From: Sporosarcina jiandibaonis
Lineage (GTDB): Bacteria > Bacillota > Bacilli > Bacillales_A > Planococcaceae
Reading direction: 5' to 3'
Assembly (NCBI RefSeq): GCF_013184495.1
Contig: NZ_JAAOIY010000006.1
Coordinates: 1 to 64,000, forward strand
DNA: 64,000 bases
Both the position numbers and the translations under genes were made by a program. Below the pieces are notes generated by a model that made no database searches, was not told the DNA's origin, and saw only the letters and a program-made list of their open reading frames with translations. Position 1 is the first letter of the stretch, and each line of letters starts with the position of its first letter. Below are positions 16,163-24,761 of this stretch, piece by piece.

Positions 16163-16275
16163 TTCGCTGTAATTTTCCGTTGTGAGAATAGAGAAAATAT
16201 TTATGTGCAAGTATAATACTTTCCATGGTATAATGTTTTTAGTAGAAAAAATGATAATAGAGGATGATTTTACTA

Positions 16276-17124
16276 GTGACTAAAAAACCATTAGCGTGGA
16301 TTGTAGACAGCACTGCCTATGTTCCTGAGGAGCTACAACAACATCCGGATTTCTTTTCGGTGCCACTCAATATACATTTCGGAGAAAAGCAATATGTTGA
16401 TGGAGTTGATCTGACTCCGGAGCAATTATACGGAAAAATCAAGAACGCGGAAGAGTTTCCAAAAACGTCACAACCTTCCGCCGGCGAGTTTTCTGAGCGA
16501 TATAAAGTAATCGCTCAGAACTACGAAGAGGCGATCGCTATTCATGTTTCCGCAAAAATGAGCGGTACATTAGCATCTTCACAAGGCGGAGCTGAAATTG
16601 CCGGTTTCCCTATCACATTCATCGATTCGCTTTCCCTTTCATATGGGATTACAGGTTTAATTCAACGCGGGATTGAAATGCATGAAAATGGTTCAACTGT
16701 TCCGGAAATTAAAGATGGGTTAGAGAAGATGGTTGGTAAATGCACAAACTTTATCCTCATCGGTAAACTTGACCAATTGTACAAGGGCGGGCGTATGAGT
16801 GCTGCTCAGTTTTACTTAGGCAGTCTTTTAAAAGTGAAGCCGATTGTTCAAATTTCCACCGAAGGCAAACTAAAAGCCATCGATAAAGTACGTTCCGAAA
16901 AAAGAGCACTGCAATATTTGGTCGACAAAGTAGCTGATGGCCACCGTGCTGGCGTCAATAAAATCTATTTGATGCAAGGAAATGTTCCCGAGCAGGCTGA
17001 GCATTTAAAGAAGCTCATCAATGAACAGGTACCTGAAGTTGAAGTTGAAATCGGCGATATTAGTTCCGTGCTCGCTGTCCATGCCGGCGAAGGCACCCTT
17101 GCCGTTTTGTGGTATGAAGAGTAA
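16276..17124 (+). CDS. DegV-family fatty-acid-binding protein
   Basis: The protein of about 282 residues matches the DegV family, which binds a long-chain fatty acid and can present it to fatty acid kinase FakA. Visible features are the N-terminal AWIVDSTAYVPEEL, the phosphate-loop-like SAKMSGTLASSQ, DSLSLSYG, and LIGKLDQLYKGGRMSAAQ. I chose the GTG at 16276 (MTKKPLAWIVDST) about ten bases after AGAGGAT; the ATG at 16264 would overlap that ribosome site. No fakA gene is next to it. A terminator follows the stop. Confidence 0.88.
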   Translation: MTKKPLAWIVDSTAYVPEELQQHPDFFSVPLNIHFGEKQYVDGVDLTPEQLYGKIKNAEEFPKTSQPSAGEFSERYKVIAQNYEEAIAIHVSAKMSGTLASSQGGAEIAGFPITFIDSLSLSYGITGLIQRGIEMHENGSTVPEIKDGLEKMVGKCTNFILIGKLDQLYKGGRMSAAQFYLGSLLKVKPIVQISTEGKLKAIDKVRSEKRALQYLVDKVADGHRAGVNKIYLMQGNVPEQAEHLKKLINEQVPEVEVEIGDISSVLAVHAGEGTLAVLWYEE

Positions 17125-17130
17125 ATAGAA

Positions 17131-17166
17131 ATGCAGCCCGCAGTTAGTAGACGGGCTGCATTTTTC
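17131..17166. terminator. Terminator between convergent degV-like and amidase genes
   Basis: ATGCAGCCCG pairs perfectly with CGGGCTGCAT and is followed by TTTTT on the plus strand. On the minus strand only a short T-poor tail follows the same stem. Confidence 0.9.
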
Positions 17167-17653
17167 ATGGGAAATTATCGTTGATCTTGAAGAAAATATA
17201 CCTGGCATTCGGCCTGTATGCATAGGAATCTTTATAGTCCCAAGTGCGATGCTTCACATTGTACGTATGCGCATTGACGAGTGGCTGCGAGCCATTTTTT
17301 GCTGTCACAATCGTCGAGTGATCAAATCTTCCGTCGTTTTGAAAGTCATAGACGATAACATCTCCAAGGTCCAATTGTTCCGCGGAACTAACTTGTGTCG
17401 CAGTCAAACCTCGTTTAGATCCTGCGAGATACCATCTAAGCGAATGGGATGTCGACCAACTAAAACTCCAAGTTCCGCCGCCAATCCACCATCCTCTCTC
17501 CCGGTTTGGATAACCCCACATCGGCGCCCCGCCCGCTCGAAGGCATTGTGAAATATAATTCGTGCAATCAACATCGAACTTCGGATAAGCGGGATTGTAG
17601 CTATTCCACCATTCATCCGCATACCGCACAGCAGCTAATCGGTCGTACAACAC
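17165..17653 (-). CDS. Amidase-domain protein (Amidase_6 type, NlpC/P60-like fold)
   Basis: The 162-residue protein has the Amidase_6 hallmarks: [20 protein letters not shown] at the start, the likely nucleophile in [17 protein letters not shown] (Cys near residue 30), and the His in [20 protein letters not shown]. Such domains cut peptide or amide bonds, often in cell-wall or spore-associated proteins. There is no signal peptide, so it is either cytoplasmic, in the spore or mother cell, or exported otherwise. The start is GTG at 17653 after AGGAGGAGATCA. It is a single-gene unit next to a repeat array. Confidence 0.85.
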   Translation of the reverse strand: MLYDRLAAVRYADEWWNSYNPAYPKFDVDCTNYISQCLRAGGAPMWGYPNRERGWWIGGGTWSFSWSTSHSLRWYLAGSKRGLTATQVSSAEQLDLGDVIVYDFQNDGRFDHSTIVTAKNGSQPLVNAHTYNVKHRTWDYKDSYAYRPNARYIFFKINDNFP

Positions 17654-17704
17654 TGATCTCCTCCTATTCCAATCTATGAGCGCGTCAACAACCTCATGAA
17701 TTTC

Positions 17705-17866
17705 CGACTATATCTTTGAAGCGATTAAGAATTAAGCAAACGACTAAAGAAGTCGGCGAGGCGACTAAAGCAGACGTTAAAACGACTAATGCATGGAAAA
17801 TTCGACCAAAGCCGACTACGAAACGACTAAAGCGACACCTAAAACGACCAAACCGCCCAATCCAAC
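17705..17866 (+). repeat. 21-bp periodic array D1 (CGACTAAA/CGACCAAA family)
   Basis: Units begin at 17705, 17722, 17741, 17762, 17783, 17803, 17824 and 17845, with steps 17, 19, 21, 21, 20, 21 and 21. Cores are CGACTAAA, CGACTAAT or CGACCAAA. A further CGACTA at 17813 lies at half a period. The array fills the gap between the amidase start and the terminator of the tRNA-Ala gene. Confidence 0.9.
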
Positions 17867-17908
17867 AAAAAAGCACCTAAACCTCAATATTCACAAGGTT
17901 TAGGTGCT
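17867..17908 (-). terminator. Rho-independent terminator of tRNA-Ala
   Basis: AGCACCTAAACCT and AGGTTTAGGTGCT form a perfect 13-bp stem, followed on the minus strand by TTTTTT. It lies eleven bases beyond the tRNA 3' end. Confidence 0.9.
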
Positions 17909-17918
17909 ACTATTTTTA

Positions 17919-17991
17919 TGGAGACTATCGGGATTGAACCGACGACCTCTTCACTGCCAGCGAAGCGCTCTCCCAGCTGAGCTAAGCCCCC
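17919..17991 (-). tRNA. tRNA-Ala (anticodon GGC)
   Basis: The minus strand folds into a full cloverleaf of 73 nt: acceptor GGGGGCT with AGTCTCC (two G-U pairs), D arm GCTCAGCTGGGAGAGC, anticodon stem CTTCG/TGAAG around loop CTGGCAG giving anticodon GGC, and T arm with GGTTCGATCCC. The discriminator is A. The CCA end is not encoded. It is a single tRNA with its own terminator. Confidence 0.95.
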
Positions 17992-18058
17992 TTAAATTTG
18001 GTACAATAAAAGTATAGCAGAATTTCAGATTGATGACAATAGGCAGGGGGATGCGGCG

Positions 18059-19078
18059 ATGCAACATTTGGAAAGAGAAATTACGGAACCTGTTCTTCTT
18101 TGTGATGATAAAGGATTGCTTAACCCAGAAGCAATCGGCTTTGCGCGGTATCCGTTAATCACAAGTAATTTAACGAAAAACTTTATGAGAAAGAAAAAAT
18201 GGAATTATTGGTGCGTTTACGGGGAAGAAATTATCTTTTCCGCCACCATCACCCATCTCGATTACGCAGCGGTTTGCTCCGTTTATATACTAAATTTCGA
18301 AACGCAAAGATTTTTCGAAAAACAAATTATCTTTCCCGGTGGTAGGAAAATAAAAATGTCCGAAGATGTTCTTGACAGCATCAAGTTTGTTGACGATACG
18401 ATTTCTGTTCAAATGATCCATCTTCAGAATGAGACGCACCTTTCCGTTTCCATACCCGATTTTGATAATGACGTCCTTCATGCTGACCTTCACATCTTTC
18501 ATCCGCCTGAAGATGAAACACTGAACGTCGTCATTCCAAGAAATCGGAACATCTTTCAATTCACTGCAAAGCATCATACTTTACCGACGAAAGGTTTCGT
18601 GAAAATCGGCGAACAGCGTTTTGACTTTAACGATGAATATAGTTTTTCAGTGCTCGATTTCGGGCGCGGGATCTGGCCGCGAAATGCGAGTTGGAATTGG
18701 GCCATGGCTTCCCAACGTCTCGGGGGACGTCGTATCGGGCTTAATTTTGGCGGTCAATGGACGGATGGCACAGGTATGACGGAAAATGCTGTTTTTATTG
18801 ACGGGAAGATGACTAAGATCCATGAAGATGTTCTTTTCACTTATGATCGTGAATTTTATATGAAACCATGGAAAATTCGAACAAAATTTACAGATGACGT
18901 AAATTTAACGTTCACGCCTTTTTTTGAGCGAATTTCTAAAACAGATGCCAAGCTAGTACGTTCCGAGGTGCATCAACTCGTCGGGTATTTCAATGGTTAT
19001 GTTCGATTACAGGACAACACGACTCTACAAATCCGACAAATGCTCGGTTGCTCTGAAGAACATATAGCAAAATGGTAA
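18059..19078 (+). CDS. DUF2804 domain-containing protein
   Basis: The 339-residue protein matches the DUF2804 family across its length: the N-terminal EITEPVLLCDDKGLLNPEAIGFARYPL, the central KKWNYWCVYGEE, and the C-terminal DFGRGIWPRNASWNWAMAS and RRIGLNFGGQWTDGTGMTENA, rich in Trp and Gly. The family is predicted to be all-beta and has no assigned reaction; it may be related to lipocalin-like or carotenoid-hydratase-like folds. The ATG at 18059 follows AGGGGGATGCGGCG. It is soluble, without signal peptide, and stands alone. Confidence 0.85.
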   Translation: MQHLEREITEPVLLCDDKGLLNPEAIGFARYPLITSNLTKNFMRKKKWNYWCVYGEEIIFSATITHLDYAAVCSVYILNFETQRFFEKQIIFPGGRKIKMSEDVLDSIKFVDDTISVQMIHLQNETHLSVSIPDFDNDVLHADLHIFHPPEDETLNVVIPRNRNIFQFTAKHHTLPTKGFVKIGEQRFDFNDEYSFSVLDFGRGIWPRNASWNWAMASQRLGGRRIGLNFGGQWTDGTGMTENAVFIDGKMTKIHEDVLFTYDREFYMKPWKIRTKFTDDVNLTFTPFFERISKTDAKLVRSEVHQLVGYFNGYVRLQDNTTLQIRQMLGCSEEHIAKW

Positions 19079-19174
19079 AAGGTTCCTCCACCTCATTCAA
19101 TTCGTTTTTGTTTATTTTCTCAAATTAGCGGCAAAATACTAATAGAGGAATTATTACGAAAGGAAGCGAAGCGA

Positions 19175-19663
19175 TTGAGAAAATCCAAATTCCTTATGAT
19201 CACCATTTTCGCAAGCGTGTTTCTTGTTGTCGGTTGTGGAAATAATAATAATGATAACAAAAGGTCAGTTGAAAGCAGAGATGAACCACTTATATCCGCT
19301 GAAATCGAGGACCGTGACGGTTCATATTATTATGGCGCTGGCTACGGTTTTCTAGACTTTGATCTTGAAATCGACATTGATGGTAAAGATGCTATTGATA
19401 TAAATTACGAAGTCGATAAACAGAATGATACTTTCGAGGCCGAATACAAGAATAATATTGAAAACTTCCATTTAAAAAATGAAGAAGCAATGAATGCGAT
19501 CGATGAGTTTTTTAATGAAGTTTTATTGAATACTGAGAATAAATCCAAAGAAGATTTAATGAGAGAAATACTTGAGTCTTTAAATATAGAGGACTATTCA
19601 AAATTCGATCTCGAAATAACATACGACGACAATAGCACGCTAACTATTCAGGAAAGTAATTAG
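19175..19663 (+). CDS. Lipoprotein, possibly YusW-like
   Basis: A 162-residue protein with a lipoprotein signal (MRKSKFLMITIFASVFLVVGC; lipobox VVGC, Cys near residue 21) and an Asn-rich linker. The acidic mature domain (DFDLEIDIDGKDAIDINYEV, then a helix NIENFHLKNEEAMNAIDEFF and a C-terminal KFDLEITYDDNSTLTI) resembles the YusW-like domain, but I am not certain. The start is the TTG at 19175 after AAAGGAAGCGAAGCGA. It would sit on the outer face of the membrane. A convergent terminator follows. Confidence 0.65.
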   Translation: MRKSKFLMITIFASVFLVVGCGNNNNDNKRSVESRDEPLISAEIEDRDGSYYYGAGYGFLDFDLEIDIDGKDAIDINYEVDKQNDTFEAEYKNNIENFHLKNEEAMNAIDEFFNEVLLNTENKSKEDLMREILESLNIEDYSKFDLEITYDDNSTLTIQESN

Positions 19664-19671
19664 CTTGATAC

Positions 19672-19704
19672 AAAAAGGCTGCGGAACACTCCTCAGCCTT
19701 TTTG
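19672..19704. terminator. Terminator between convergent genes
   Basis: AAAAAGGCTG and CAGCCTTTTT with A and T runs on both sides serve both the lipoprotein gene and the ABC exporter operon. Confidence 0.85.
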
Positions 19705-19708
19705 GTTT

Positions 19709-21538
19709 TTATATTTTAGAATCTAGCAACATGTTGTAATAAACGCCTTGACGTTCGATCAGCTCTTTTTGATTTCCAGATTCGATTAGTTTTCCTTGTT
19801 CCATGACATAAACCGTGTCCGCTTTACGAACGGTGTTCAGTCTATGGGCAATGACAAAACTTGTTCGACCTTTCATCAGTCGGTCGAGGGCTTCCTGTAT
19901 TTCGAGTTCAGTCACTGTGTCGATACTACTTGTCGCTTCATCGAGCAACAGAATCGCGGGGTCAGCCACAAGTGCGCGCGCGATTGACAACAGCTGTTTC
20001 TGCCCTTGTGAAATCTCTCCCCCGTCAGCAGTGAGGACAGTATCGTAGCCGTCTTCCAAGCGAATGATAAAGCTATGCGCATTCGCTTTTTTAGCCGCTT
20101 CAATGATTTCCTCGTCGGTGGCGTCCAGTTTTCCATAACGAATATTTTCAAAAACAGTCGCTTCGAATAAAAATGGATCTTGCAAAACGAAGGCAGTTTG
20201 GCTGCGAAGCGTTTGTCTCGGCAACTCGCTTATCGGGATGCCGTCGATATAGATTTCACCTTTATCGACTTCGTAAAACCGAGCAAGCAATTGCATAATC
20301 GTTGTCTTCCCCGCCCCGGTCGCGCCGACCATAGCTGCCGTTTCTCCGGCTTTCACGTGAAATGAAACATCTTTGATCGTATAACCGTCCGTATCAACAG
20401 CGTACCCGAATGAGACATTTCTAAATTCGACATCGCCTCTTAGTACGGCATCTTTATGCTTTGTCGCTTGATCCTTTTCAATGGGTTCATTCATAATGTT
20501 GAAAACGCGTTCTGCCCCGGCTAGTGCCGACAATACAGTATTGAATTGATTCGCCAAATCATTCAACGGCCGCGTGAATTGGCGCGCCAACTCGGAAAAA
20601 ATAACAATTGTACCAATCGTAACAAGCCCATCCCCTTTTAACGCCAATAAACCGCCAATCCCCGCAACCACCGCGAAACTAGCATTGTTAAGCATGTTCA
20701 TGACTTTCGGGATGAAACCTGAATACGTCAATGCCCAGAAGCCTGTTCGACGGAGTCGATCACTTTTTTCCGTGAATTCCTCCATGACATGCTCTTCTTG
20801 CGAAAATGCTTTGACGATGCGTTGACCCGAAATCGTTTCCTCTATCATTCCATTTAAAGATCCGACCGCCTGTTGTTGTTCTTTGAAAAGTTTTCCAGTT
20901 CGGCGCGTGATCCAACGCAGCGCGATAAACATGATCGGTATGATCATCATGGTCAGCAATGTCAAGAGCGGACTCAAGTAGAGCATTAACGCAACTGTTC
21001 CTGTCAACGTAAGGATACTTGAAAACACTTGAATGAAAGATGTATTCAGCGTCTGACTGACGTTTTCTATGTCGTTTGTCATGCGGCTCATTAACTCGCC
21101 GTGTTGACGTTTATCAAAGAAAGTGACCGGCAACTTTTGCAAGTGAGAAAATAGGTTAGTTCGCAAACGGTAAACGGTTTGTTGGGCTATCCCGACCATC
21201 CAATAGTTTTGAAAATACATGGAGGCCGATAAACCGACGTAAACCGCGATAAGAATCCCTATTTTCGAGCCAAGTCCATCAAACTGCGACGTGACAATAT
21301 GGATATCGATAATTTTACCAACCATGAAAGGACCTAAAAGCGTCAAAGCTGAGCTGACGAAAACAAGTGCTAAAACCGTCAGCAAAAGCGCGCGTTGTTC
21401 ATCTACGAGCTTCCATATTTGGTGAAGAACAAATTTCCAGTTACTCGCCCGCTCTCCTTTTTTTCTTCCAGGACCTTTAATATCTTCTTTTGTTAATATC
21501 GGTTCATAGCCAAAAGGTTTACGAATCGCGCGTAACAT
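19709..21538 (-). CDS. ABC exporter half-transporter, second subunit (YfiC-like, canonical nucleotide site)
   Basis: A half-transporter of about 609 residues: six transmembrane helices (about 45-340), then an ATPase domain (about 370-605) with Walker A GATGAGKTT, signature ISQGQKQ, Walker B ILLLDEATSSID and switch His in AHRLNT. The Walker B glutamate is present. It pairs with the gene at 21519 as a heterodimeric exporter resembling B. subtilis YfiB/YfiC. I chose the ATG at 21538 behind GGGAGGTGGAGGCTC, giving a 20-bp overlap with the upstream subunit; a further upstream ATG at 21574 has no ribosome site. Confidence 0.88.
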   Translation of the reverse strand: MLRAIRKPFGYEPILTKEDIKGPGRKKGERASNWKFVLHQIWKLVDEQRALLLTVLALVFVSSALTLLGPFMVGKIIDIHIVTSQFDGLGSKIGILIAVYVGLSASMYFQNYWMVGIAQQTVYRLRTNLFSHLQKLPVTFFDKRQHGELMSRMTNDIENVSQTLNTSFIQVFSSILTLTGTVALMLYLSPLLTLLTMMIIPIMFIALRWITRRTGKLFKEQQQAVGSLNGMIEETISGQRIVKAFSQEEHVMEEFTEKSDRLRRTGFWALTYSGFIPKVMNMLNNASFAVVAGIGGLLALKGDGLVTIGTIVIFSELARQFTRPLNDLANQFNTVLSALAGAERVFNIMNEPIEKDQATKHKDAVLRGDVEFRNVSFGYAVDTDGYTIKDVSFHVKAGETAAMVGATGAGKTTIMQLLARFYEVDKGEIYIDGIPISELPRQTLRSQTAFVLQDPFLFEATVFENIRYGKLDATDEEIIEAAKKANAHSFIIRLEDGYDTVLTADGGEISQGQKQLLSIARALVADPAILLLDEATSSIDTVTELEIQEALDRLMKGRTSFVIAHRLNTVRKADTVYVMEQGKLIESGNQKELIERQGVYYNMLLDSKI

Positions 21539-23261
21539 GAGCCTCCACCTCCCTTTCAGTTTGAGACTCTTCAATTCGTCGATAGAGCTCAGATTGTTTC
21601 AATAAATTCCTGTGCGTGCCGTACCCGACAACTCGGCCTTCATCGAGAAGCAGAATTTTATCGACTCCTTTTGCTGTTGAAATCTTTTGCGTCACGACAA
21701 GCATTGTCGCATCTTCTTTTTCAAGCGCATCCCATAGTTCCCTTTCCGTTTTTACATCAAGCGCACTTGTGCTGTCATCGAGGATTAATATGGACGGCTT
21801 TCTAACCAGCGCCCTGGCAATGGATAGACGCTGTTTTTGCCCGCCTGACAAGTTAACGCCTTTTTGCCCGACACGCGTTTCATACTTTTTCGGGAACAAA
21901 TCGATTGAATCATGAATTTGCGCTTTTTTAGCTGCTCCGATAAGTTCATCATCATAGGCCTCAGTATCGCCCCATGATAAGTTTTCCAATATGGAGCCTG
22001 TAAAAAGAATAGATTGTTGCGGTACGAGTCCAATGGTGTCTCTTAAATCTTTTAATGGCCACTCTTTGACCTCTTTACCACTCACAAAAACTTTTCCTTC
22101 AGTCGCTTCAAATATTCGCGGAATCAGGTTCAACAATGTTGACTTACCAGACCCCGTAGCCCCCATGATAGCGAGTTTTTCTCCCGGTAATACATGAAAT
22201 GACACATTATCCAAGATCGGTTCAGGTTTACCCGGATAATTGAAAGAAACATTTTCAAACCGTAAATCTCCCTCGTGCCTTCTGGTGCTTATCTCCCCTG
22301 AGTTTTGTATCTCCAGACCCTCATCGGCATTGAGTACTTCTTCCATTCTTTCAGATGAAGCTTTTGCACGTGAAAACGCGACTATGATAAATGCAAACAT
22401 CGAGAACGCCCCAGTCAAACGCATCGCATAATTAACGACCGCAACAAGCTCCCCTACTTTCGCTCCCCCATCACGAACTTCAATCGCGCCAAACCACAGG
22501 ACCGCCATTAAGCTAATATTCATGATGAATAAAAGAATCGGCAGTATTAATTCCATCAAGCGCATTGCTTGTACGGTATCATTTCGAAGCATGTCAGCGA
22601 CTTTTGAAAAGCGGCTAGCTTCATACATGCCGCGCAAGTAAGCTTTTACAAGTCTCACTGCCTGCAAATTCTCTTGAATCACCCGGTTAACTCCGTCAAG
22701 TCGTTTTTGAATGCGCGTAAAATATTTAACGCCTGTCCGACCCATGAAATATAGGAAAAGAATTAGTAACGGTGCGCCAATGACTAAATAGAGCGCTAAC
22801 TTGGGGCTTACCACAAACGCCATTATCAAACTTCCGATGACAGTAAGCGGTGCGCGCAGCATAATTCGAAGCGACATGAATAGAACGTTTTGCACCATCG
22901 TCACATCGCTTGTCAATCTAGTGATTAGCCCCGCTGTCGGAAACCGAAGAAAGGTTGCCATTGAAAAGTTTTGCACTTGGCGAAAAAGCGCTGTTCTCAA
23001 ATCGAATGCAAAACTTTGTGCCGCATGTGCCGCGAAATAAGAGTTAATGACGCCTGATGAAAATGCGACGAATGCAAGTAGCATCATGACTCCCCCGAAA
23101 GTCCAAATGACATTCACATCGCCCGTGACGATTCCATCGTCAATAATTTTCGCAATAAGAAGCGGTTGAATAAGTTCGACACTAAGTTCGATTAACATCA
23201 AGCATAACGCGATTGCGATCGGCCATTTATATGGGAATGCACGAGAAAAAACTGTCCTCAT
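21519..23261 (-). CDS. ABC exporter half-transporter, first subunit (YfiB-like, degenerate nucleotide site)
   Basis: A 580-residue half-transporter with six transmembrane helices (about 15-305) and an ATPase domain (about 335-570) with Walker A GATGSGKST, canonical signature LSGGQKQR, but Walker B ILILDDSTSALD, in which the catalytic glutamate is replaced by Asp. In heterodimeric exporters such as BmrC/BmrD this substitution marks the non-hydrolysing site, while the partner has the altered signature (ISQGQ) seen at 19709. Substrates are probably drugs or lipophilic compounds. It is the first gene of a two-gene operon. Confidence 0.88.
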   Translation of the reverse strand: MRTVFSRAFPYKWPIAIALCLMLIELSVELIQPLLIAKIIDDGIVTGDVNVIWTFGGVMMLLAFVAFSSGVINSYFAAHAAQSFAFDLRTALFRQVQNFSMATFLRFPTAGLITRLTSDVTMVQNVLFMSLRIMLRAPLTVIGSLIMAFVVSPKLALYLVIGAPLLILFLYFMGRTGVKYFTRIQKRLDGVNRVIQENLQAVRLVKAYLRGMYEASRFSKVADMLRNDTVQAMRLMELILPILLFIMNISLMAVLWFGAIEVRDGGAKVGELVAVVNYAMRLTGAFSMFAFIIVAFSRAKASSERMEEVLNADEGLEIQNSGEISTRRHEGDLRFENVSFNYPGKPEPILDNVSFHVLPGEKLAIMGATGSGKSTLLNLIPRIFEATEGKVFVSGKEVKEWPLKDLRDTIGLVPQQSILFTGSILENLSWGDTEAYDDELIGAAKKAQIHDSIDLFPKKYETRVGQKGVNLSGGQKQRLSIARALVRKPSILILDDSTSALDVKTERELWDALEKEDATMLVVTQKISTAKGVDKILLLDEGRVVGYGTHRNLLKQSELYRRIEESQTEREVEAHVTRDS

Positions 23262-23412
23262 CTATCTAAACCCCCAAAACTCTTTCGTATCTCGAACTAA
23301 ACCCGATAGCACTATTATGCCATAACATTGACTGTTCTGTATACATTATCACGCCAATTTGAATAAGTTTTCCGAAATGAGAGACTATTTTTTCATAAAA
23401 TAAATAATTCAC

Positions 23413-23441
23413 TTGAAATTTTATTTATATTAGCATATAGT
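23413..23441 (+). promoter_or_regulatory. Sigma-A promoter of the GntR-ABC operon
   Basis: TTGAAA at 23413-23418, a 17-bp spacer and TATAGT at 23436-23441 match the vegetative consensus. The -10 box overlaps the left arm of the operator at 23439. Confidence 0.75.
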
Positions 23442-23462
23442 ACATTACAACAGTAATGCACT
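23439..23462 (+). promoter_or_regulatory. Operator for the adjacent GntR-family (YtrA-type) repressor
   Basis: AGTACATTAC, four bases AACA, then GTAATGCACT: a 10-bp inverted repeat with one mismatch. It overlaps the -10 box and the likely transcription start, ideal for autorepression by the product of the gene at 23488. Confidence 0.7.
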
Positions 23463-23487
23463 GGCTGACGAATAGGAGGTGACGCGA

Positions 23488-23871
23488 TTGCTTGAGGTAG
23501 ATGGCACAAAACCGATTTATATTCAAATTGCGGATTGGATTGAAACAGAAATAATAGAAGGCAACTTGGCTGCCGACGAAAAAGTATACTCTCAATACCA
23601 ACTTGCAGAGCTTTTCAACATTAATCCAGCGACTGCCGGGAAGGGACTGACTTTGTTGCTAGAAGCGGAAATCGTTTACCAAAGACGCGGGCTTGGCACA
23701 TTTGTTTCACCTGATGGTCGAGAAAAGTTGCTAAATAAACGTAAGAACGAAACATTAAGAAAGCTAATCATTGAATTGCTTGATGAAGCAGAGCTATTAG
23801 GCGTAAGTAATCACCATTTACTCTCGATGATCGAGGCAGAACGCGTGAGAAAAGAGGGGGGAACTAAATGA
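23488..23871 (+). CDS. GntR-family transcriptional regulator (YtrA subfamily)
   Basis: The 127-residue repressor has a winged helix (about 10-75: PIYIQIADWIETEIIEGNL and YQLAELFNINPATAGKGLTLLLEAEIVYQRRGLGTFVS) and only a short C-terminal helix, the arrangement of the YtrA subfamily, which lacks a large ligand domain and controls neighbouring ABC genes. I chose the TTG at 23488, about seven bases after AGGAGGTGA; the GTG at 23479 lies within that ribosome site. It overlaps the ABC ATPase gene by 4 bp (ATGA). Confidence 0.88.
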   Translation: MLEVDGTKPIYIQIADWIETEIIEGNLAADEKVYSQYQLAELFNINPATAGKGLTLLLEAEIVYQRRGLGTFVSPDGREKLLNKRKNETLRKLIIELLDEAELLGVSNHHLLSMIEAERVRKEGGTK

Positions 23872-24761
23872 CTGTTGTTGAATTTATTAACGTAACGAAA
23901 TCATACCGAACGCATACTGTGCTTAAAGAAATAAACTTTACGATTAAACAAGGCGTGCTTACCGGAATAATTGGTCGAAACGGAGTCGGTAAAACTACAC
24001 TTATGAAGCTTATTGTCGGATTTATTGAAGAGACTTCGGGAAAAGTGGAGGTTTTTTCAGAGAAGCCGTTCAATAATTTAAAAGTATCCGCGAATTCGAT
24101 TCTAGTTGATGATGGCATGAACTTTCCGTACCCGATGACAGTAACTGACGTTTTAAAAGAATGCAACCGTTTCTACGTCAATTGGGATGCTAAATTGGCA
24201 GAACGTCTCGTGAATTATTTTGGTTTTCATCCCGATGCGCGCCATTCCCAATTATCAAAAGGAAAAAAGAGCACTCTCAATGCTATTATCGGCATCGCTG
24301 CTCGCTGCCCACTCACTATTTTCGATGAACCGACAACTGGAATGGATTCGTCGGTTCGAAAAGATTTCTACCGCGCTTTGTTAAAAGATTACCTTGCACA
24401 TCCGAGAACAATATTATTATCTAGTCATCACATCGAAGAAATTGAAGATCTTCTCGAAGATGTCCTCCTTGTCCATGAAGGAATTGCGCATTTCCATGGC
24501 TCGATTACCGAGTTGCAGGAAATGTTCATTACGTTAACAGGAAAAAAAGAGAAACTCGCTCTCCATACGAATGGAAAAACAGTGTTTAGCACAAACAATC
24601 TTGGTCCTTATTCAGAATGGATCATTCAAAATAAATGCACACAAAAAGAACTTGAACAGATGAAATTGGACGGTATTGCCATTGCTTCGGTTTCCGCAAA
24701 TGACGCCTACATCGCATTAACTGATCGACCTAAAGGAGGAATTGATGATGTATTTGAATGA
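23868..24761 (+). CDS. ABC transporter ATP-binding protein
   Basis: A 297-residue ATPase with Walker A GRNGVGKTT near residue 39, Walker B PLTIFDEPTTGMD near 152, and the switch His in LSSHHIEEIEDLLEDVLLV. The signature is QLSKGKKST instead of LSGGQ, as in other YtrB-like ATPases. A C-terminal extension of about 75 residues follows the ATPase core. It works with the membrane protein at 24745 and lies in a four-gene operon behind a GntR repressor. The substrate is unknown; comparable operons in B. subtilis respond to cell-wall antibiotics. Confidence 0.88.
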   Translation: MTVVEFINVTKSYRTHTVLKEINFTIKQGVLTGIIGRNGVGKTTLMKLIVGFIEETSGKVEVFSEKPFNNLKVSANSILVDDGMNFPYPMTVTDVLKECNRFYVNWDAKLAERLVNYFGFHPDARHSQLSKGKKSTLNAIIGIAARCPLTIFDEPTTGMDSSVRKDFYRALLKDYLAHPRTILLSSHHIEEIEDLLEDVLLVHEGIAHFHGSITELQEMFITLTGKKEKLALHTNGKTVFSTNNLGPYSEWIIQNKCTQKELEQMKLDGIAIASVSANDAYIALTDRPKGGIDDVFE

